Below, in pieces: positions 9,619 through 19,717 of a stretch of DNA of 64,000 nucleotides (positions within the stretch are counted from its first letter, which is position 1; each line of letters begins with the position of its first letter). Location: contig JANXOD010000044.1 of NCBI GenBank assembly GCA_025353765.1, positions 62,001-126,000 on the forward strand. Direction: 5' to 3'. The notes under the pieces were generated by a model, which was not told where the DNA came from, did not search any database, and saw only the letters and a list, made by a program, of their open reading frames with translations. The position numbers and the translations under genes are program-made. The stretch comes from Sphingobacteriales bacterium (GTDB taxonomy: Bacteria > Bacteroidota > Bacteroidia > Sphingobacteriales > Sphingobacteriaceae).

Positions 9619-10809
9619 TCAAGAGTTTATAGCTTTTACACCGGGTAATTCCTTGCCTTCCATGTATTCCAATAATGCACCACCGCCGGTTGATACATAA
9701 CTAACATCATCACTAAAACCAAATTTGGATACAGCGGCTGCTGAATCACCCCCTCCAATCAGAGAGAATGCTCCATTTTTGGTGGCTTTAACAACTGCTT
9801 CAGCAATTGCTTTTGTTCCTGATTCAAATTTTTTCATTTCAAACACTCCCATAGGACCATTCCAAAGAATTGTTTTTGAATTTCCGATAATATCACCAAA
9901 TCTTTTGATGGATTCCGGACCAATATCTAAACCCATCCAACTCTCTTTAATATTGTTATTAGGTGCAATTTCTGTATTTGCATCATTTGAAAAAGCATCA
10001 GCAATGACGGAATCGACTGGAAGAATTAAATTAACACCTTTCTCTTTTGCTTTGGAGATGAGATTATTAGCCAGATCTAATTTATCTTCTTCTACTAAGG
10101 ATTTACCAATTCTGCCACCTTGCGCTTTTGCAAATGTATAGGCCATTCCGCCACCAATGATCAGATTATCTACTTTTTCAAGCAACTTTTCAATTAGTTC
10201 GATCTTATCAGAAACTTTAGCTCCGCCCATTATTGCTGTAAATGGTTTTTCTGCATGATGGAGTATTTTTTCTGCATTTGCCAATTCGCTGGCCATTAGA
10301 TAACCAAAGTATTTTGCATCAGGGAAAAATTTTGCTACAATTGCTGTAGAAGCATGCGCTCGATGAGCTGTACCGAATGCATCATTTACATATACATCAC
10401 CTAATTGAGCTAGTTTTTGCGCAAAAATTTCATCTCCTTTTTCTTCTTCCTTGTAAAAGCGTAAATTCTCTAGTAATAATACTTCGCCGGGCTTTAGAGC
10501 TTTAGATTTTTTCATAGCATCTTCACTGATACAGTCATCAGCAAACTGAACATCTCTATTTAATAAAAAAGAGAGATGTTTGACTAAATGTTTAAGCGAA
10601 TATTTTTCTGATGGGCCATCTTTAGGTCTTCCAAGATGAGACATTAAAATTACGGAACCTCCATCATTGAGGATCTTTTCTATGGTCGGTAAAGCTCCCT
10701 GCATTCGATTATCATCCGTAATATTGAATTTATCATCTAAGGGTACATTAAAATCTACGCGAACTAATGCCCGCTTTCCGGAAAAATTTAAGAAGTCTAT
10801 GGTTTTCAT
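9619..10809 (-). CDS. pgk: Phosphoglycerate kinase
   Basis: Glycolytic enzyme transferring phosphate from 1,3-bisphosphoglycerate to ADP. The N-terminal signature RVDFNVP is near residue 17, with [10 protein letters not shown] and [13 protein letters not shown] for substrate binding; the nucleotide-side motifs WNGPMGVFE and GGGDSAAAV are near the C-terminus. The 396-residue length is canonical. It lies on the same strand as gap, which makes the preceding enzyme of glycolysis, with one GNAT gene between them and an 85-base gap. Confidence 0.97.
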   Translation of the reverse strand: MKTIDFLNFSGKRALVRVDFNVPLDDKFNITDDNRMQGALPTIEKILNDGGSVILMSHLGRPKDGPSEKYSLKHLVKHLSFLLNRDVQFADDCISEDAMKKSKALKPGEVLLLENLRFYKEEEKGDEIFAQKLAQLGDVYVNDAFGTAHRAHASTAIVAKFFPDAKYFGYLMASELANAEKILHHAEKPFTAIMGGAKVSDKIELIEKLLEKVDNLIIGGGMAYTFAKAQGGRIGKSLVEEDKLDLANNLISKAKEKGVNLILPVDSVIADAFSNDANTEIAPNNNIKESWMGLDIGPESIKRFGDIIGNSKTILWNGPMGVFEMKKFESGTKAIAEAVVKATKNGAFSLIGGGDSAAAVSKFGFSDDVSYVSTGGGALLEYMEGKELPGVKAINS

Positions 10810-10894
10810 ACTTGATTGTTGCTATTGTACAATAATATTGCATTTAACATAAATATTGTTGAATTGCTTGCATTTAAAATGAATGATTTAAAAA

Positions 10895-11326
10895 CTACTG
10901 TATTTTTAAGTACATAGTTCGATGAGGGCCAATATTTTCTATTTCAAATTCTTCTGAAATAAATTCGAACCCAATACCCTGATAAAAATGATATGCTGTT
11001 TTACGGGCATTGCACCATAAATAACTGGCTTTTTGGCCTCGAAGATAAATGATAGCAAAATTTAAAATTTGGTTTCCAATACCTTTCCCCTGATGATTTG
11101 GCAAAGTTGCCATCCCGCGTAATTGATAACCTGTTCCTGTAAAATCTTTCCTATTTTGAGGATAAAAAGTAGCTATGCAAACTAGAAATTCATTATCATA
11201 GTAACCTAAATGAAAAGATCCTTCTTTTTCATCTCCCTCAAAATGACATAATTGATTATTTAGGTTATCACGCAAAACGGCACTGCGTATGGGTAGTGTA
11301 TCTTTACTTGTTATAAATTTTATCAC
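10895..11326 (-). CDS. GNAT-family N-acetyltransferase
   Basis: Small acetyltransferase of 143 residues. The acetyl-CoA loop is visible as LRGMATLPNHQGKGIGNQIL (the Q/RxxGxG/A pattern as QGKGIG), and the C-terminal half has the ARKTAYHFYQGIGF segment common in GNATs. The substrate cannot be deduced. The start is a GTG whose first base is the last base of the gap stop codon (TAGTG), so it is probably translated by coupling to gap. Confidence 0.85.
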   Translation of the reverse strand: MIKFITSKDTLPIRSAVLRDNLNNQLCHFEGDEKEGSFHLGYYDNEFLVCIATFYPQNRKDFTGTGYQLRGMATLPNHQGKGIGNQILNFAIIYLRGQKASYLWCNARKTAYHFYQGIGFEFISEEFEIENIGPHRTMYLKIQ

Positions 11327-12318
11327 TAGTTTTTAGATATTTTTTCAACCAGATCTGCTAACCTGCTTGAATAACCGAATTCATTATCATACCATCCTAC
11401 TACTTTAACTAATCCACCTACAATGGATGTTAATTGCGAATCAAATATGCAGGAGTGAGGATTATCCAAAATGTCAACCGAGACTATCGGATCTGATGTA
11501 TATTCTAAAATATCTTTTAAATATCCTTCAGAAGCTAATCTAAATGCCTTATTTATATTTTCAACGGTAGGCTGGTTTCTTAATGTACAAGTAAAATCGG
11601 TTAATGACCCGTTTAAAACAGGGACTCGTATACCTGCTCCTCCTAATTTCCCTTCCAAATGAGGAAAAATAGCTGTTATGGCTTTTGCAGCCCCCGTACT
11701 TGTAGGAATAATAGATGCAGAAGCAGCTCTGGCTCTTCTGAGATCTTTGTGTGGTGCGTCATGCAAATTCTGATCGCCAGTCATGGAATGAACTGTTGTG
11801 ATATATCCATCAATAATACCCCAATTATCATCTAAGACTTTAACCAGTGGAGCTACATTATTGGTAGTACATGATGCATTAGATAAAATTTTAGAGTTCA
11901 GATTAATATGCTGGTCATTAACACCAAGCACAACCGTTGGTATATCTTTATCTGGCGATGGTGCTGAAATTAGCACTTGCTTTGCTCCTGCCTGTAAGTG
12001 TAAACCTGCTGTTTCACTTGTCAAAAATTTTCCAGTTGCTTCAATAACAAGATCAATCTCTAATTCCTCCCATGGAAGATTTGCAGGATCTCTTTCTGTA
12101 AATACTCTCATACATTTATCATTAATAACTAATTGGTCACTTTTTGCAGTTACAGAACCTTTAAATCCTCTGTGCACAGAATCATACTTAAACAAATGCG
12201 CCAATGTTTGGGTATCTGTTAAATCGTTAATTGCAACAACTTCAATACCTTTTTTCTGAAGTAAGGTTCTTAAAGTTATCCTCCCTATCCGACCAAATCC
12301 GTTAATAGCTATTTTCAT
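11326..12318 (-). CDS. gapA: Glyceraldehyde-3-phosphate dehydrogenase, type I
   Basis: Phosphorylating GAPDH of glycolysis. The Rossmann loop INGFGRIGR is at residues 5-13; Asp32 after the second strand (AINDLTD) points to NAD rather than NADP. The catalytic cysteine is Cys150 in SNASCTTNN. The C-terminal WYDNEFGYSSR motif is present. The length of 330 residues is typical. Downstream are the coupled GNAT gene and pgk on the same strand. Confidence 0.96.
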   Translation of the reverse strand: MKIAINGFGRIGRITLRTLLQKKGIEVVAINDLTDTQTLAHLFKYDSVHRGFKGSVTAKSDQLVINDKCMRVFTERDPANLPWEELEIDLVIEATGKFLTSETAGLHLQAGAKQVLISAPSPDKDIPTVVLGVNDQHINLNSKILSNASCTTNNVAPLVKVLDDNWGIIDGYITTVHSMTGDQNLHDAPHKDLRRARAASASIIPTSTGAAKAITAIFPHLEGKLGGAGIRVPVLNGSLTDFTCTLRNQPTVENINKAFRLASEGYLKDILEYTSDPIVSVDILDNPHSCIFDSQLTSIVGGLVKVVGWYDNEFGYSSRLADLVEKISKN

Positions 12319-12748
12319 TCGAAGAATTATTCATTTATATTTTATTTTTATTGATAGTCTCCTTAACCATTAAGCAGCTCAACCATGTGTTTATGTTTTG
12401 TTTTTTATTCATATTTTAGGAGAAGCCAGCTGTGAGATAAACTTTGCTAAGTTTATTTTTCATGAATTGTTGTTCACAATAATTTTATATTATATAAAAC
12501 ATGCTCAAAGTTATCTTAAATCAGCATCAAAAAATATAATTAAATTTTTATTGAATATTTTAAATAATTGGTGTATTAATTGCTGTAGAAATAGATTAAA
12601 TAATTTAACAGAATAAAGGCAATTATTTAATAAGCGCTTAATTTAATGTCAGGTACAAAATATGCGATAATTAATATCAAGCATATTATGATGCCGTACA
12701 TTCAGTAATTAGGACATTAGTTTTCTCTTACCAAACAAACCCATAATA
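12319..12748. other. Divergent AT-rich intergenic region
   Basis: About 430 bases between gap (minus) and the signalling operon (plus). A 72-codon open frame at 12398-12616 is AT-driven and unlike any family I know, so it is not called. The region must hold promoters for both directions, but no convincing TTTG / TAnnTTTG pair was found. A perfect 10-bp palindrome TAAGCGCTTA at 12631-12640 is the only compact symmetry noticed. Confidence 0.5.
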
Positions 12749-14221
12749 ATGATATTGATAGTTGATGATCATGCTGAAAATATTTTTGCTTTAAAGAAAG
12801 TACTTGAAATAAATAATTTTTCAGTTGATACAGCCCTATCGGGAGAAGAAGCTTTAAAAAAAATTCTTAAAAACTCATATGCTTTGATTATTTTGGATGT
12901 TCAAATGCCTGTAATTGATGGCTTTGAGGTTGCTGAAGCAATTTCTGGATATAGTAAATCTAAAGATATTCCTATAATCTTCCTTTCGGCAGTTAATACT
13001 GCTAAAAAATTTATCACCCAAGGTTATGCTAAGGGAGGTATTGATTATATCACAAAGCCTGTTGATACAGATATCCTTCTGCTAAAGGTAAAAACTTTTT
13101 ATACGCTAAGTGAACAACGAAAGGAATTGAATGAAATGCATCAAACCTTGAGAAATGAGATTGATTACAGAACACGGACTCAATCAGAATTAAACGACAA
13201 AGTGAAGGAATTAAGATCTATTTTAGAATCTATCCCCCAGATAGCATTTACTGCCAAGAGCGATGGTACCATAGAATTTGTAAATGATAAGTGGTTTAGG
13301 TATTCGGACTTACAAAATGATTTTCCTGAAACGCATCCCAAAGACAAGGACTTATTAAAAAGCTGGGAGGAGGTGATTAAAACAGGTAATACATTGGATG
13401 TCGAGGTAAGGCTAAAAAATCCTCACAAAAATATTTATAGACATCATTTATTACGTGCTATTCCTGTAAAAGAAGACGATATAATTGTAAAGTGGGTTGG
13501 AACTTTCACAGATATTGAAGAGCAAAAAAGAGCGGAAATTAAAAAAGATGAATTTATAAGTATTGCAAGTCATGAGCTTAAAACACCTTTAACCAGCATT
13601 AAAGGTTATATGCAGCTTTTGGGAAGATCGCTCGCTAAATCCAATAATGATATTGCTCTCAATTATTTAAATAGAACTCAAATACAGGTAGAAAAATTAA
13701 ATCTGCTTATTGCCGACCTACTAGATATTTCCAAAATTGAAAATGGGAAATTGGAATTTAATTACAAGGAATTTGAGCTACAAAATATGCTTACCAATGC
13801 CATTGATGTTGTTCAGCAAACGCAGGAATGTACCATCATTACAAAAGGTACTTTAAATGCTGTGATTTTGGGTGATGAAAATCGGATAGAACAGGTTATT
13901 ATTAATTACTTAACCAATGCTATAAAATATTCTCCAAAATGTGAGGAAGTGCATGTAGATACTTCTTATTCTGATGATAAAAAATCCATTATTGTAAGTG
14001 TAACAGACTTTGGCATAGGCATTTCTAAAGAATTGCATAATAATATATTTAAAAAATTTTACAGAGTAGAAGAGTCGTCAAATCGCTTCCAAGGCTTAGG
14101 AATTGGCTTATTTATTTGTGCCGAAATTATCAACAGACATGGAGGAAAATATGGAGTAAACAGCAATCCTGGTAAGGGATCTGAATTTTACTTCACCATA
14201 CCAATCTACAAACAGATTTAA
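12749..14221 (+). CDS. Response regulator-histidine kinase fusion (REC-PAS-HisKA-HATPase)
   Basis: A 490-residue cytoplasmic protein with no membrane segment. An N-terminal receiver domain (about 1-120) has the acidic pair VDD and phospho-acceptor Asp50 in ILDVQMP, plus the conserved Lys in ITKP. A short coiled linker leads to a PAS-like domain (about 152-260). The dimerisation domain has His275 in SIASHELKTPLTS, and the ATPase domain carries the N box NYLTNAIKYS and glycine boxes VTDFGIGI and GLGIGLFI. An N-terminal receiver suggests the kinase is itself controlled by phosphorylation. First gene of a five-gene operon; 17 bases separate it from the next gene. Its signal is unknown. Confidence 0.88.
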   Translation: MILIVDDHAENIFALKKVLEINNFSVDTALSGEEALKKILKNSYALIILDVQMPVIDGFEVAEAISGYSKSKDIPIIFLSAVNTAKKFITQGYAKGGIDYITKPVDTDILLLKVKTFYTLSEQRKELNEMHQTLRNEIDYRTRTQSELNDKVKELRSILESIPQIAFTAKSDGTIEFVNDKWFRYSDLQNDFPETHPKDKDLLKSWEEVIKTGNTLDVEVRLKNPHKNIYRHHLLRAIPVKEDDIIVKWVGTFTDIEEQKRAEIKKDEFISIASHELKTPLTSIKGYMQLLGRSLAKSNNDIALNYLNRTQIQVEKLNLLIADLLDISKIENGKLEFNYKEFELQNMLTNAIDVVQQTQECTIITKGTLNAVILGDENRIEQVIINYLTNAIKYSPKCEEVHVDTSYSDDKKSIIVSVTDFGIGISKELHNNIFKKFYRVEESSNRFQGLGIGLFICAEIINRHGGKYGVNSNPGKGSEFYFTIPIYKQI

Positions 14222-14238
14222 ATCGAATAAGAATTTAT

Positions 14239-17200
14239 ATGCAAAAAAAAACTACCCATACACGGAATCTAATTTTCGGTTTCGGCCTTTCTCTATTCCT
14301 ATTAATAATTAGTTCGGTTACATCGTATATAAGCATACAAAATTTATTGCAAAGCTCTGGCTTGGTTAACCATACCAATGTGATTATACGTGAGTTGGAA
14401 ACAGTTATATCAACCATGAAAGATGCGGAGACGGGGCAGAGAGGTTATCTTCTTACAAATAAAGTTGAGTTTCTTGAACCCTATTATGGGGCCTCCAGCA
14501 AAGTAGCTAATCTTTTAAAAACCATCAAACAATTAACTGCTGATAATCCAACACAACAGGTTAGTTGCAATCAACTTAAAAATCTGACTGAAAAACGATT
14601 GAATCTTCTTAAAGAACTAATTGATCTTAAAAAATCTAATGCAACACCCAGTCTCTCTAATTTTAATGAAGGTAGAATCTATATGGATGAAGTCCGCCAG
14701 ATGGTGAAAATCATGCAAAATAGGGAAGAACAATTACTTCGTATCCGCACTGCAGCTATGAGCAAATATGCAAGTTATACTCCGATTTTAATAATAATTG
14801 CTGCCATACTTTCTATACTAATTACTATCTTCTTTTTTGTACGTGTGACAAATGATTTTGAAGAAAAAAACAAACTCCAAAAAGATTTAGAAAGAAAAGA
14901 TGAAGAAATTCAGAATCGTATTAATATCATAGAGGGCCTTGCTAATAAAATATCTAATGGAGATTATACGATTCGTATTAATGATAACGAAAAAGATGGC
15001 CTAGGAAGTCTCTCTTTCGCATTAGATAAAATGGCGCAATCTTTAGCGTACTCCTTTGGCCTTTTATCGGACGAAGAATGGCTTCAAACAGGTATCGCAA
15101 AGCTAAATGAAACTATGGTGGGAGAAAAAGACCTTCCAATATTAACGTATGATATCATTGAATTTATTTCTACATATATTCATTGTCAGGTTGGAGCACT
15201 TTACTTATTAGAAGGTGATTTCCTTCATTTACAAAAAGGCTATTCATTAGTTCATAATAAGGACCGGGATAAAATTAAGATTGGAGAAGGTTTAGTAGGA
15301 CAATGTGCCCTAAGCGGGAAACAAGTAGTTCTAAACAATATAGAAGAAGAAAGCATTTCCATAAGTTTTGCCACAGGAGAAGCGAAACCAAAAAGCATTA
15401 TTACTTTTCCTTTTTACCATGATAATACAATAAAGGGAGTGATAGAATTAGCTTCACTTAATGAATTCTCATCCAATGACCTAGCCTTTTTAAAAAATAT
15501 TTCCAGCAACATTGGAATATCGATAACAAGTGCGCAAAACAGAAAAAAATTACAGGAATTACTAGAAGAAACCCAAGTTCAGTCAGAAGAATTACAATCG
15601 CAACATAGTGAATTACAAGGCCTAAATACAGAGCTTGAGTCACAAGCTCAAAAACTACAGGCATCAGAAGAAGAGCTTAGAGTGCAGCAAGAAGAATTAT
15701 TGCAAACCAATATAGAGGTTGAAGAAAGAAGCAGATTATTGGAAGAAAAAAACCAGGTTATAGTAGAAAGAAATCTGGATATATTGCAAAAAGCAGAGCA
15801 ACTGGAACTCAGCACTAAATACAAATCAGAATTCCTAGCTAATATGTCTCATGAATTACGTACACCGCTTAATTCTATCTTATTATTATCCAGGCTTATA
15901 TCCGAAGATAAGCAACTGAGTAAAGAGTTGATAGAATATGCTGAAGTAATTGAGAGTTCAGGGAATGGATTATTGAGTTTAATTGATGAGATTCTGGATT
16001 TATCAAAAATTGAATCCGGCAAAATGACTCTCGAATATGAATCCGTTCCTATAGAAGATATCATAACAGATATGCGTTCATTATTTGGCCTTATTGCAAA
16101 AGAAAAAAAGCTAGAACTAAAAATAAATAAAGAAACTGGCTTGCTAAGTATCCTACAAACAGATAAAATGAGGTTGGAACAAATCTTAAAAAATCTCATT
16201 TCTAATGCACTTAAATTTACAAGCCAGGGTTCTATAATATTGGATATTTCACAACCTGCCAGAGGTAAATTTATACACTTTTTAGTGAAAGATACAGGCA
16301 TTGGAATAGCTCCGGATAAACAGCAATTAATATTTGAAGCTTTCCAGCAGGAAGATGGATCCACGAAGAGGAAATTTGGCGGCACTGGTTTAGGACTTTC
16401 TATAAGTAGAGAGCTAGCTAAACTTCTTCAGGGAGAAATCCAACTTAAAAGTACACAGGGCAAAGGCAGTGAATTTTTGTTAATTATACCAATATCGCAA
16501 TCTGTTGCGGCTGCTATACCAACGCCTCCTATAATTCAAAATAATGAGCCGGAGGAGCCCGTAAAAAAGGTTGCTATTAAAAATACTGAAAGTTTTGTTG
16601 TGTCTGTAATACCAGATGAAATTCTGGATGACCGGGATAATCTTGCAGAAGGCGATCAAACAATTCTTATTATTGAAGATGATACACGCTTTGCGAAAGC
16701 ACTTTTAGATTTCGCTCATAAAAAAAAATATAAGGGTATTATTGCTGTACGTGGCGATCAGGGAATAGAAATGGCATTAATATACAATCCATTTGCTATT
16801 ATGCTTGATATCCAGTTACCGGTAATGGATGGGTGGCAGGTCATGGATGAATTAAAAGCTAATCCCAAAACCCGCCATATTCCTGTACATATTATGTCAT
16901 CTATGGCAGTAAAGAGGGAAAGTTTAATGAAGGGTGCTGTAGATTTTATTGATAAGCCCGTAGCTTTAGAGCAAATGCAGGATATCTTTAAAAAGCTCGA
17001 AGATGCACTTAGTAAGGGGCCGAAAAAGGTGCTTATTATAGAAGAAAATTCCAAACATGCCAAAGCGTTAAGCTATTTTCTTTCTACCTCTAATATAAAT
17101 TCAGAAATAACAGAAAACGTGAATGATAGTATTCATTTACTTCACAAAAAAGAGGTAGATTGTGTAATACTCGATATGGGCGTATTAGGTAAAGAGGCTT

Positions 17201-17838
17201 ATTCAACTTTAGATATTGTTAAAAAAAGTAAGGGATTGGAAAATCTTCCTATTATTGTTTTTACAGGAAAAAGCCTCTCTGTATCTGAAGAAAACCGCAT
17301 AAAGCAATATGCAGATTCTATTGTTGTAAAAACAGCTCACTCTTATCAACGAATATTAGATGAGGCAAGTATTTTTTTACATTTAGTAGAGAAAAATAAA
17401 AAACAAAATATAAAAATTACTGGGTTAGAAAAACTGGTTAAACTGAGAGAAGTTCTTAAAAATAAAACTGTACTTATTGCAGATGATGATGTCCGTAATA
17501 TTTTTTCCATTACAAAAGCTCTAGAGCAGCATAATATGAAAGTAATATCTGCTACTGATGGCCAGGAGGCTATTAAACAGTTAAATAAAAACCCACAGGT
17601 AGATATCGTATTAATGGATATGATGATGCCTGAAATGGATGGATATGATTCTACCACAAAAATACGGCAAAATTCTGCATATAAAAATCTTCCCATTTTA
17701 GCTGTAACTGCCAAGGCAATGATGGGCGATCGTGAAAAATGTATTAGTGCGGGTGCATCAGATTATATTTCCAAACCTATAGATATTGACCAATTGATCT
17801 CACTTTTGCGTGTGTGGTTGTATGATAAATACATGTAA
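14239..17838 (+). CDS. Hybrid sensor kinase: CHASE3-GAF-HisKA-HATPase with three receiver domains
   Basis: A 1199-residue membrane sensor. Two hydrophobic helices (about 13-33 and 183-203) bracket a periplasmic CHASE3 domain with its GQRGYLLT motif. A HAMP-like stretch, a GAF domain (about 290-430) and a long Glu/Gln-rich coiled coil (about 430-530) follow. His538 in MSHELRTPLNS is the phosphorylation site; the ATPase domain has NLISNALKFT and GGTGLGLSIS. Three receivers complete it, with acceptors Asp857, Asp979 and Asp1127. The middle receiver is divergent: it has EE in place of the usual acidic DD pair and may be weak or structural. The last receiver resembles the stand-alone regulator next door, suggesting duplication. 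Confidence 0.9.
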   Translation: MQKKTTHTRNLIFGFGLSLFLLIISSVTSYISIQNLLQSSGLVNHTNVIIRELETVISTMKDAETGQRGYLLTNKVEFLEPYYGASSKVANLLKTIKQLTADNPTQQVSCNQLKNLTEKRLNLLKELIDLKKSNATPSLSNFNEGRIYMDEVRQMVKIMQNREEQLLRIRTAAMSKYASYTPILIIIAAILSILITIFFFVRVTNDFEEKNKLQKDLERKDEEIQNRINIIEGLANKISNGDYTIRINDNEKDGLGSLSFALDKMAQSLAYSFGLLSDEEWLQTGIAKLNETMVGEKDLPILTYDIIEFISTYIHCQVGALYLLEGDFLHLQKGYSLVHNKDRDKIKIGEGLVGQCALSGKQVVLNNIEEESISISFATGEAKPKSIITFPFYHDNTIKGVIELASLNEFSSNDLAFLKNISSNIGISITSAQNRKKLQELLEETQVQSEELQSQHSELQGLNTELESQAQKLQASEEELRVQQEELLQTNIEVEERSRLLEEKNQVIVERNLDILQKAEQLELSTKYKSEFLANMSHELRTPLNSILLLSRLISEDKQLSKELIEYAEVIESSGNGLLSLIDEILDLSKIESGKMTLEYESVPIEDIITDMRSLFGLIAKEKKLELKINKETGLLSILQTDKMRLEQILKNLISNALKFTSQGSIILDISQPARGKFIHFLVKDTGIGIAPDKQQLIFEAFQQEDGSTKRKFGGTGLGLSISRELAKLLQGEIQLKSTQGKGSEFLLIIPISQSVAAAIPTPPIIQNNEPEEPVKKVAIKNTESFVVSVIPDEILDDRDNLAEGDQTILIIEDDTRFAKALLDFAHKKKYKGIIAVRGDQGIEMALIYNPFAIMLDIQLPVMDGWQVMDELKANPKTRHIPVHIMSSMAVKRESLMKGAVDFIDKPVALEQMQDIFKKLEDALSKGPKKVLIIEENSKHAKALSYFLSTSNINSEITENVNDSIHLLHKKEVDCVILDMGVLGKEAYSTLDIVKKSKGLENLPIIVFTGKSLSVSEENRIKQYADSIVVKTAHSYQRILDEASIFLHLVEKNKKQNIKITGLEKLVKLREVLKNKTVLIADDDVRNIFSITKALEQHNMKVISATDGQEAIKQLNKNPQVDIVLMDMMMPEMDGYDSTTKIRQNSAYKNLPILAVTAKAMMGDREKCISAGASDYISKPIDIDQLISLLRVWLYDKYM

Positions 17839-17860
17839 TGCTTATTAAATAGTTGCTGAT

Positions 17861-18238
17861 ATGGAATTTAAAACCAACAAAATTCTTATTGTAGATGATA
17901 ATAGCTGCAATATATTCGCCTTGAGGGCCGTATTGTGTACACGTGGATTTAATTGTGTTTCTGCTACTGGTGCTCGCGAATGCATACTTATGCTTTCTGA
18001 AGACACCGAAATTGGTATTGTATTAATGGATATGATGATGCCTGATATAAATGGCTACGAGGCTATTGCTATGATTTTAAAATCTGAACAGTTGGCACGT
18101 ATTCCCATAATTGCTGTCACTGCCCATGCTATGGTGGGTGATAAAGAAAAGTGTCTACAAGCTGGTGCGGCAGGCTATATCTCCAAACCGGTAAACATAG
18201 ATATATTGTTAGCCTTGTTAAGTAAGCATTTAAAATAA
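17861..18238 (+). CDS. Single-domain response regulator
   Basis: A 125-residue receiver without an output domain. The acidic pair is VDD near residue 11, the acceptor is Asp57 in VLMDMMMP, and YISKP carries the conserved Lys. It closely resembles the last receiver of the preceding hybrid kinase (shared VLMDMMMP, GDxEKC and AGA-YISKP patterns). It sits 22 bases after the kinase and 4 bases before cheR, so it is probably the diffusible phosphate carrier of this operon. Confidence 0.9.
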   Translation: MEFKTNKILIVDDNSCNIFALRAVLCTRGFNCVSATGARECILMLSEDTEIGIVLMDMMMPDINGYEAIAMILKSEQLARIPIIAVTAHAMVGDKEKCLQAGAAGYISKPVNIDILLALLSKHLK

Positions 18239-18242
18239 AAAT

Positions 18243-19061
18243 GTGAGTGGCAATTCGGTTAATGATGACGAGATAGAGATCATATTGAATGATCTGCTTG
18301 AAATTTATGGATATGATTTCAGAGGTTATTCCTCGGCATCTCTAAAAAGGCGAATTAACCGATTATTTTTGATCGACAAATTTACAAGTTTTGCCGAGTT
18401 TCGATATCAAATTAAAACAGAAGTAAACTACATAAACCACTTTATAGAACAGCTTACAGTAAACGTTACTGAAATGTTCCGTGATCCGGAATTTTATAAA
18501 ATTATACGCGAGGAGGTTTTGCCCCGCTTAGGTACTTACCCTTTTATTCGAATATGGCTGGCTGGTTGTTCAACCGGTGAAGAAGCTTATTCATTAGCTA
18601 TTTTGCTGCAGGAAGCTAATTTACTTCATAAATCGTTAATATATGCCACAGATCTAAATCCAGATGTTTTACAAAAGGCTAGCAAAGGGATTTTTCCATT
18701 AGCAAATATGAAACGTTATTCGGAAAATTATAATCTTTCGGGCGGCAAAAAAGAATTTTCAAGCTATTACTCCGCCAATTATGATCTGGCAAAGTTTGAT
18801 GAGAGCTTAAAAACTAAAATGATATTTTCAACCCACAATCTGGTATCAGATACCTCATTCAATAAATTTCAGCTTATTTTGTGCCGCAACGTGCTTATCT
18901 ACTTTGATAAAAATCTTCAATCACGAGTATTTAATTTATTTGATGAAAGCCTTGAAAATCTAGGGTATCTGGCGTTAGGATCTAGAGAAACCTTGCGTTT
19001 TACAGTCATCGAAAATAAATTCTGCCAGTTAAACGGTGAAAAGATATGGAGAAAAGTATAA
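18243..19061 (+). CDS. cheR: CheR-type protein-glutamate O-methyltransferase
   Basis: SAM-dependent methyltransferase of the CheR family, which in chemotaxis methylates glutamates of receptors. An all-helical N-terminal domain (about 1-75) leads into TVNVTEMFRDPEF. The SAM site is GCSTGEEAYS, and LILCRNVLIYF is the other family signature. The 272-residue length is normal. No methyl-accepting protein, CheA or CheW is present in the window, so the substrate may be a partner elsewhere or the coiled coil of the hybrid kinase; this is inference. The start is GTG at 18243, four bases after the previous stop; the ATG two bases before it runs directly into a stop. Confidence 0.9.
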   Translation: MSGNSVNDDEIEIILNDLLEIYGYDFRGYSSASLKRRINRLFLIDKFTSFAEFRYQIKTEVNYINHFIEQLTVNVTEMFRDPEFYKIIREEVLPRLGTYPFIRIWLAGCSTGEEAYSLAILLQEANLLHKSLIYATDLNPDVLQKASKGIFPLANMKRYSENYNLSGGKKEFSSYYSANYDLAKFDESLKTKMIFSTHNLVSDTSFNKFQLILCRNVLIYFDKNLQSRVFNLFDESLENLGYLALGSRETLRFTVIENKFCQLNGEKIWRKV

Positions 19062-19645
19062 CAAGATCTTTTTGCCCTCTGGTAGTTATTGGTGGTTCTG
19101 CCGGAAGCTTGGGTGTAATTCTAAAAATATTGCCAAATCTTGATAAAGACCTTAAAGTAGCACTGATTATTGTATTACATCAACAAAGTAGTAATCGAAC
19201 ATCTCTAACAGATCTTTTATCACATAAAACACAATTAACCGTTAAAGAAGCTGAAGGGAAGGAAGCTATTTTACCAGGTATAATCTATATTGCTCCTCCA
19301 GATTATCACTTACTTATTGAAAAAGATGGCTCTCTCTCTTTAGATTATTCTGAAAAGATTAACTACTCCAGGCCTAGTATAGATGTATCCTTCCAAACTG
19401 CAGCAGAGGCTTATGGCACATTATTAACTTGTTTGCTATTATCAGGTGCTAATATTGATGGCACAGCAGGTATGGCAATAGTAAAATCTTGTGGTGGTAT
19501 AACTGCAGTTCAAAATCCGGCGACGGCCGAAATTCCTTTTATGCCTTTACAAGCTTTAAATAATACACAAATAGATTATATTTTGGATGACAATAAGATG
19601 GCAGAATTTATAAATAGTTTAGCTACTAAAACTAATTATATCTAA
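19046..19645 (+). CDS. cheB: CheB-type methylesterase lacking a receiver domain
   Basis: The catalytic domain of CheB only, 199 residues. The family triad is visible: Ser18 in IGGSAGS, His45 in VLHQQ and Asp137 in GANIDGTAGM. CheB removes methyl groups added by CheR or deamidates glutamine. Classical CheB has an N-terminal receiver that controls the esterase; it is absent here, and the operon's separate single-domain regulator might act in trans. It overlaps cheR by 16 bases and is the last gene of the operon, convergent with the next gene. Confidence 0.9.
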   Translation: MEKSITRSFCPLVVIGGSAGSLGVILKILPNLDKDLKVALIIVLHQQSSNRTSLTDLLSHKTQLTVKEAEGKEAILPGIIYIAPPDYHLLIEKDGSLSLDYSEKINYSRPSIDVSFQTAAEAYGTLLTCLLLSGANIDGTAGMAIVKSCGGITAVQNPATAEIPFMPLQALNNTQIDYILDDNKMAEFINSLATKTNYI

Positions 19646-19717
19646 ATTAATAAGCTCCATAATCCATTCTTATAGGAAATGTTGATTTATCAGTCAGTCT
19701 TTCACAATACTACGTGA

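Noticed and set aside
9725-10141. 138-codon plus-strand open frame opposite pgk
   Set aside because: It lies wholly antisense to the conserved pgk gene and shows no family features; it is a shadow of pgk codon use.
12398-12616. 72-codon open frame in the gap-kinase intergenic region
   Set aside because: AT-driven low-complexity peptide without a convincing start context or recognisable domain.
12631-12640. Perfect 10-bp palindrome TAAGCGCTTA upstream of the signalling operon
   Set aside because: Symmetry does not extend beyond 10 bp and no second copy or promoter alignment supports an operator.
15849-16385. 178-codon minus-strand open frame inside the hybrid kinase gene
   Set aside because: Antisense to the HisKA/HATPase region; Ser- and Ile-rich composition is typical of a shadow frame.
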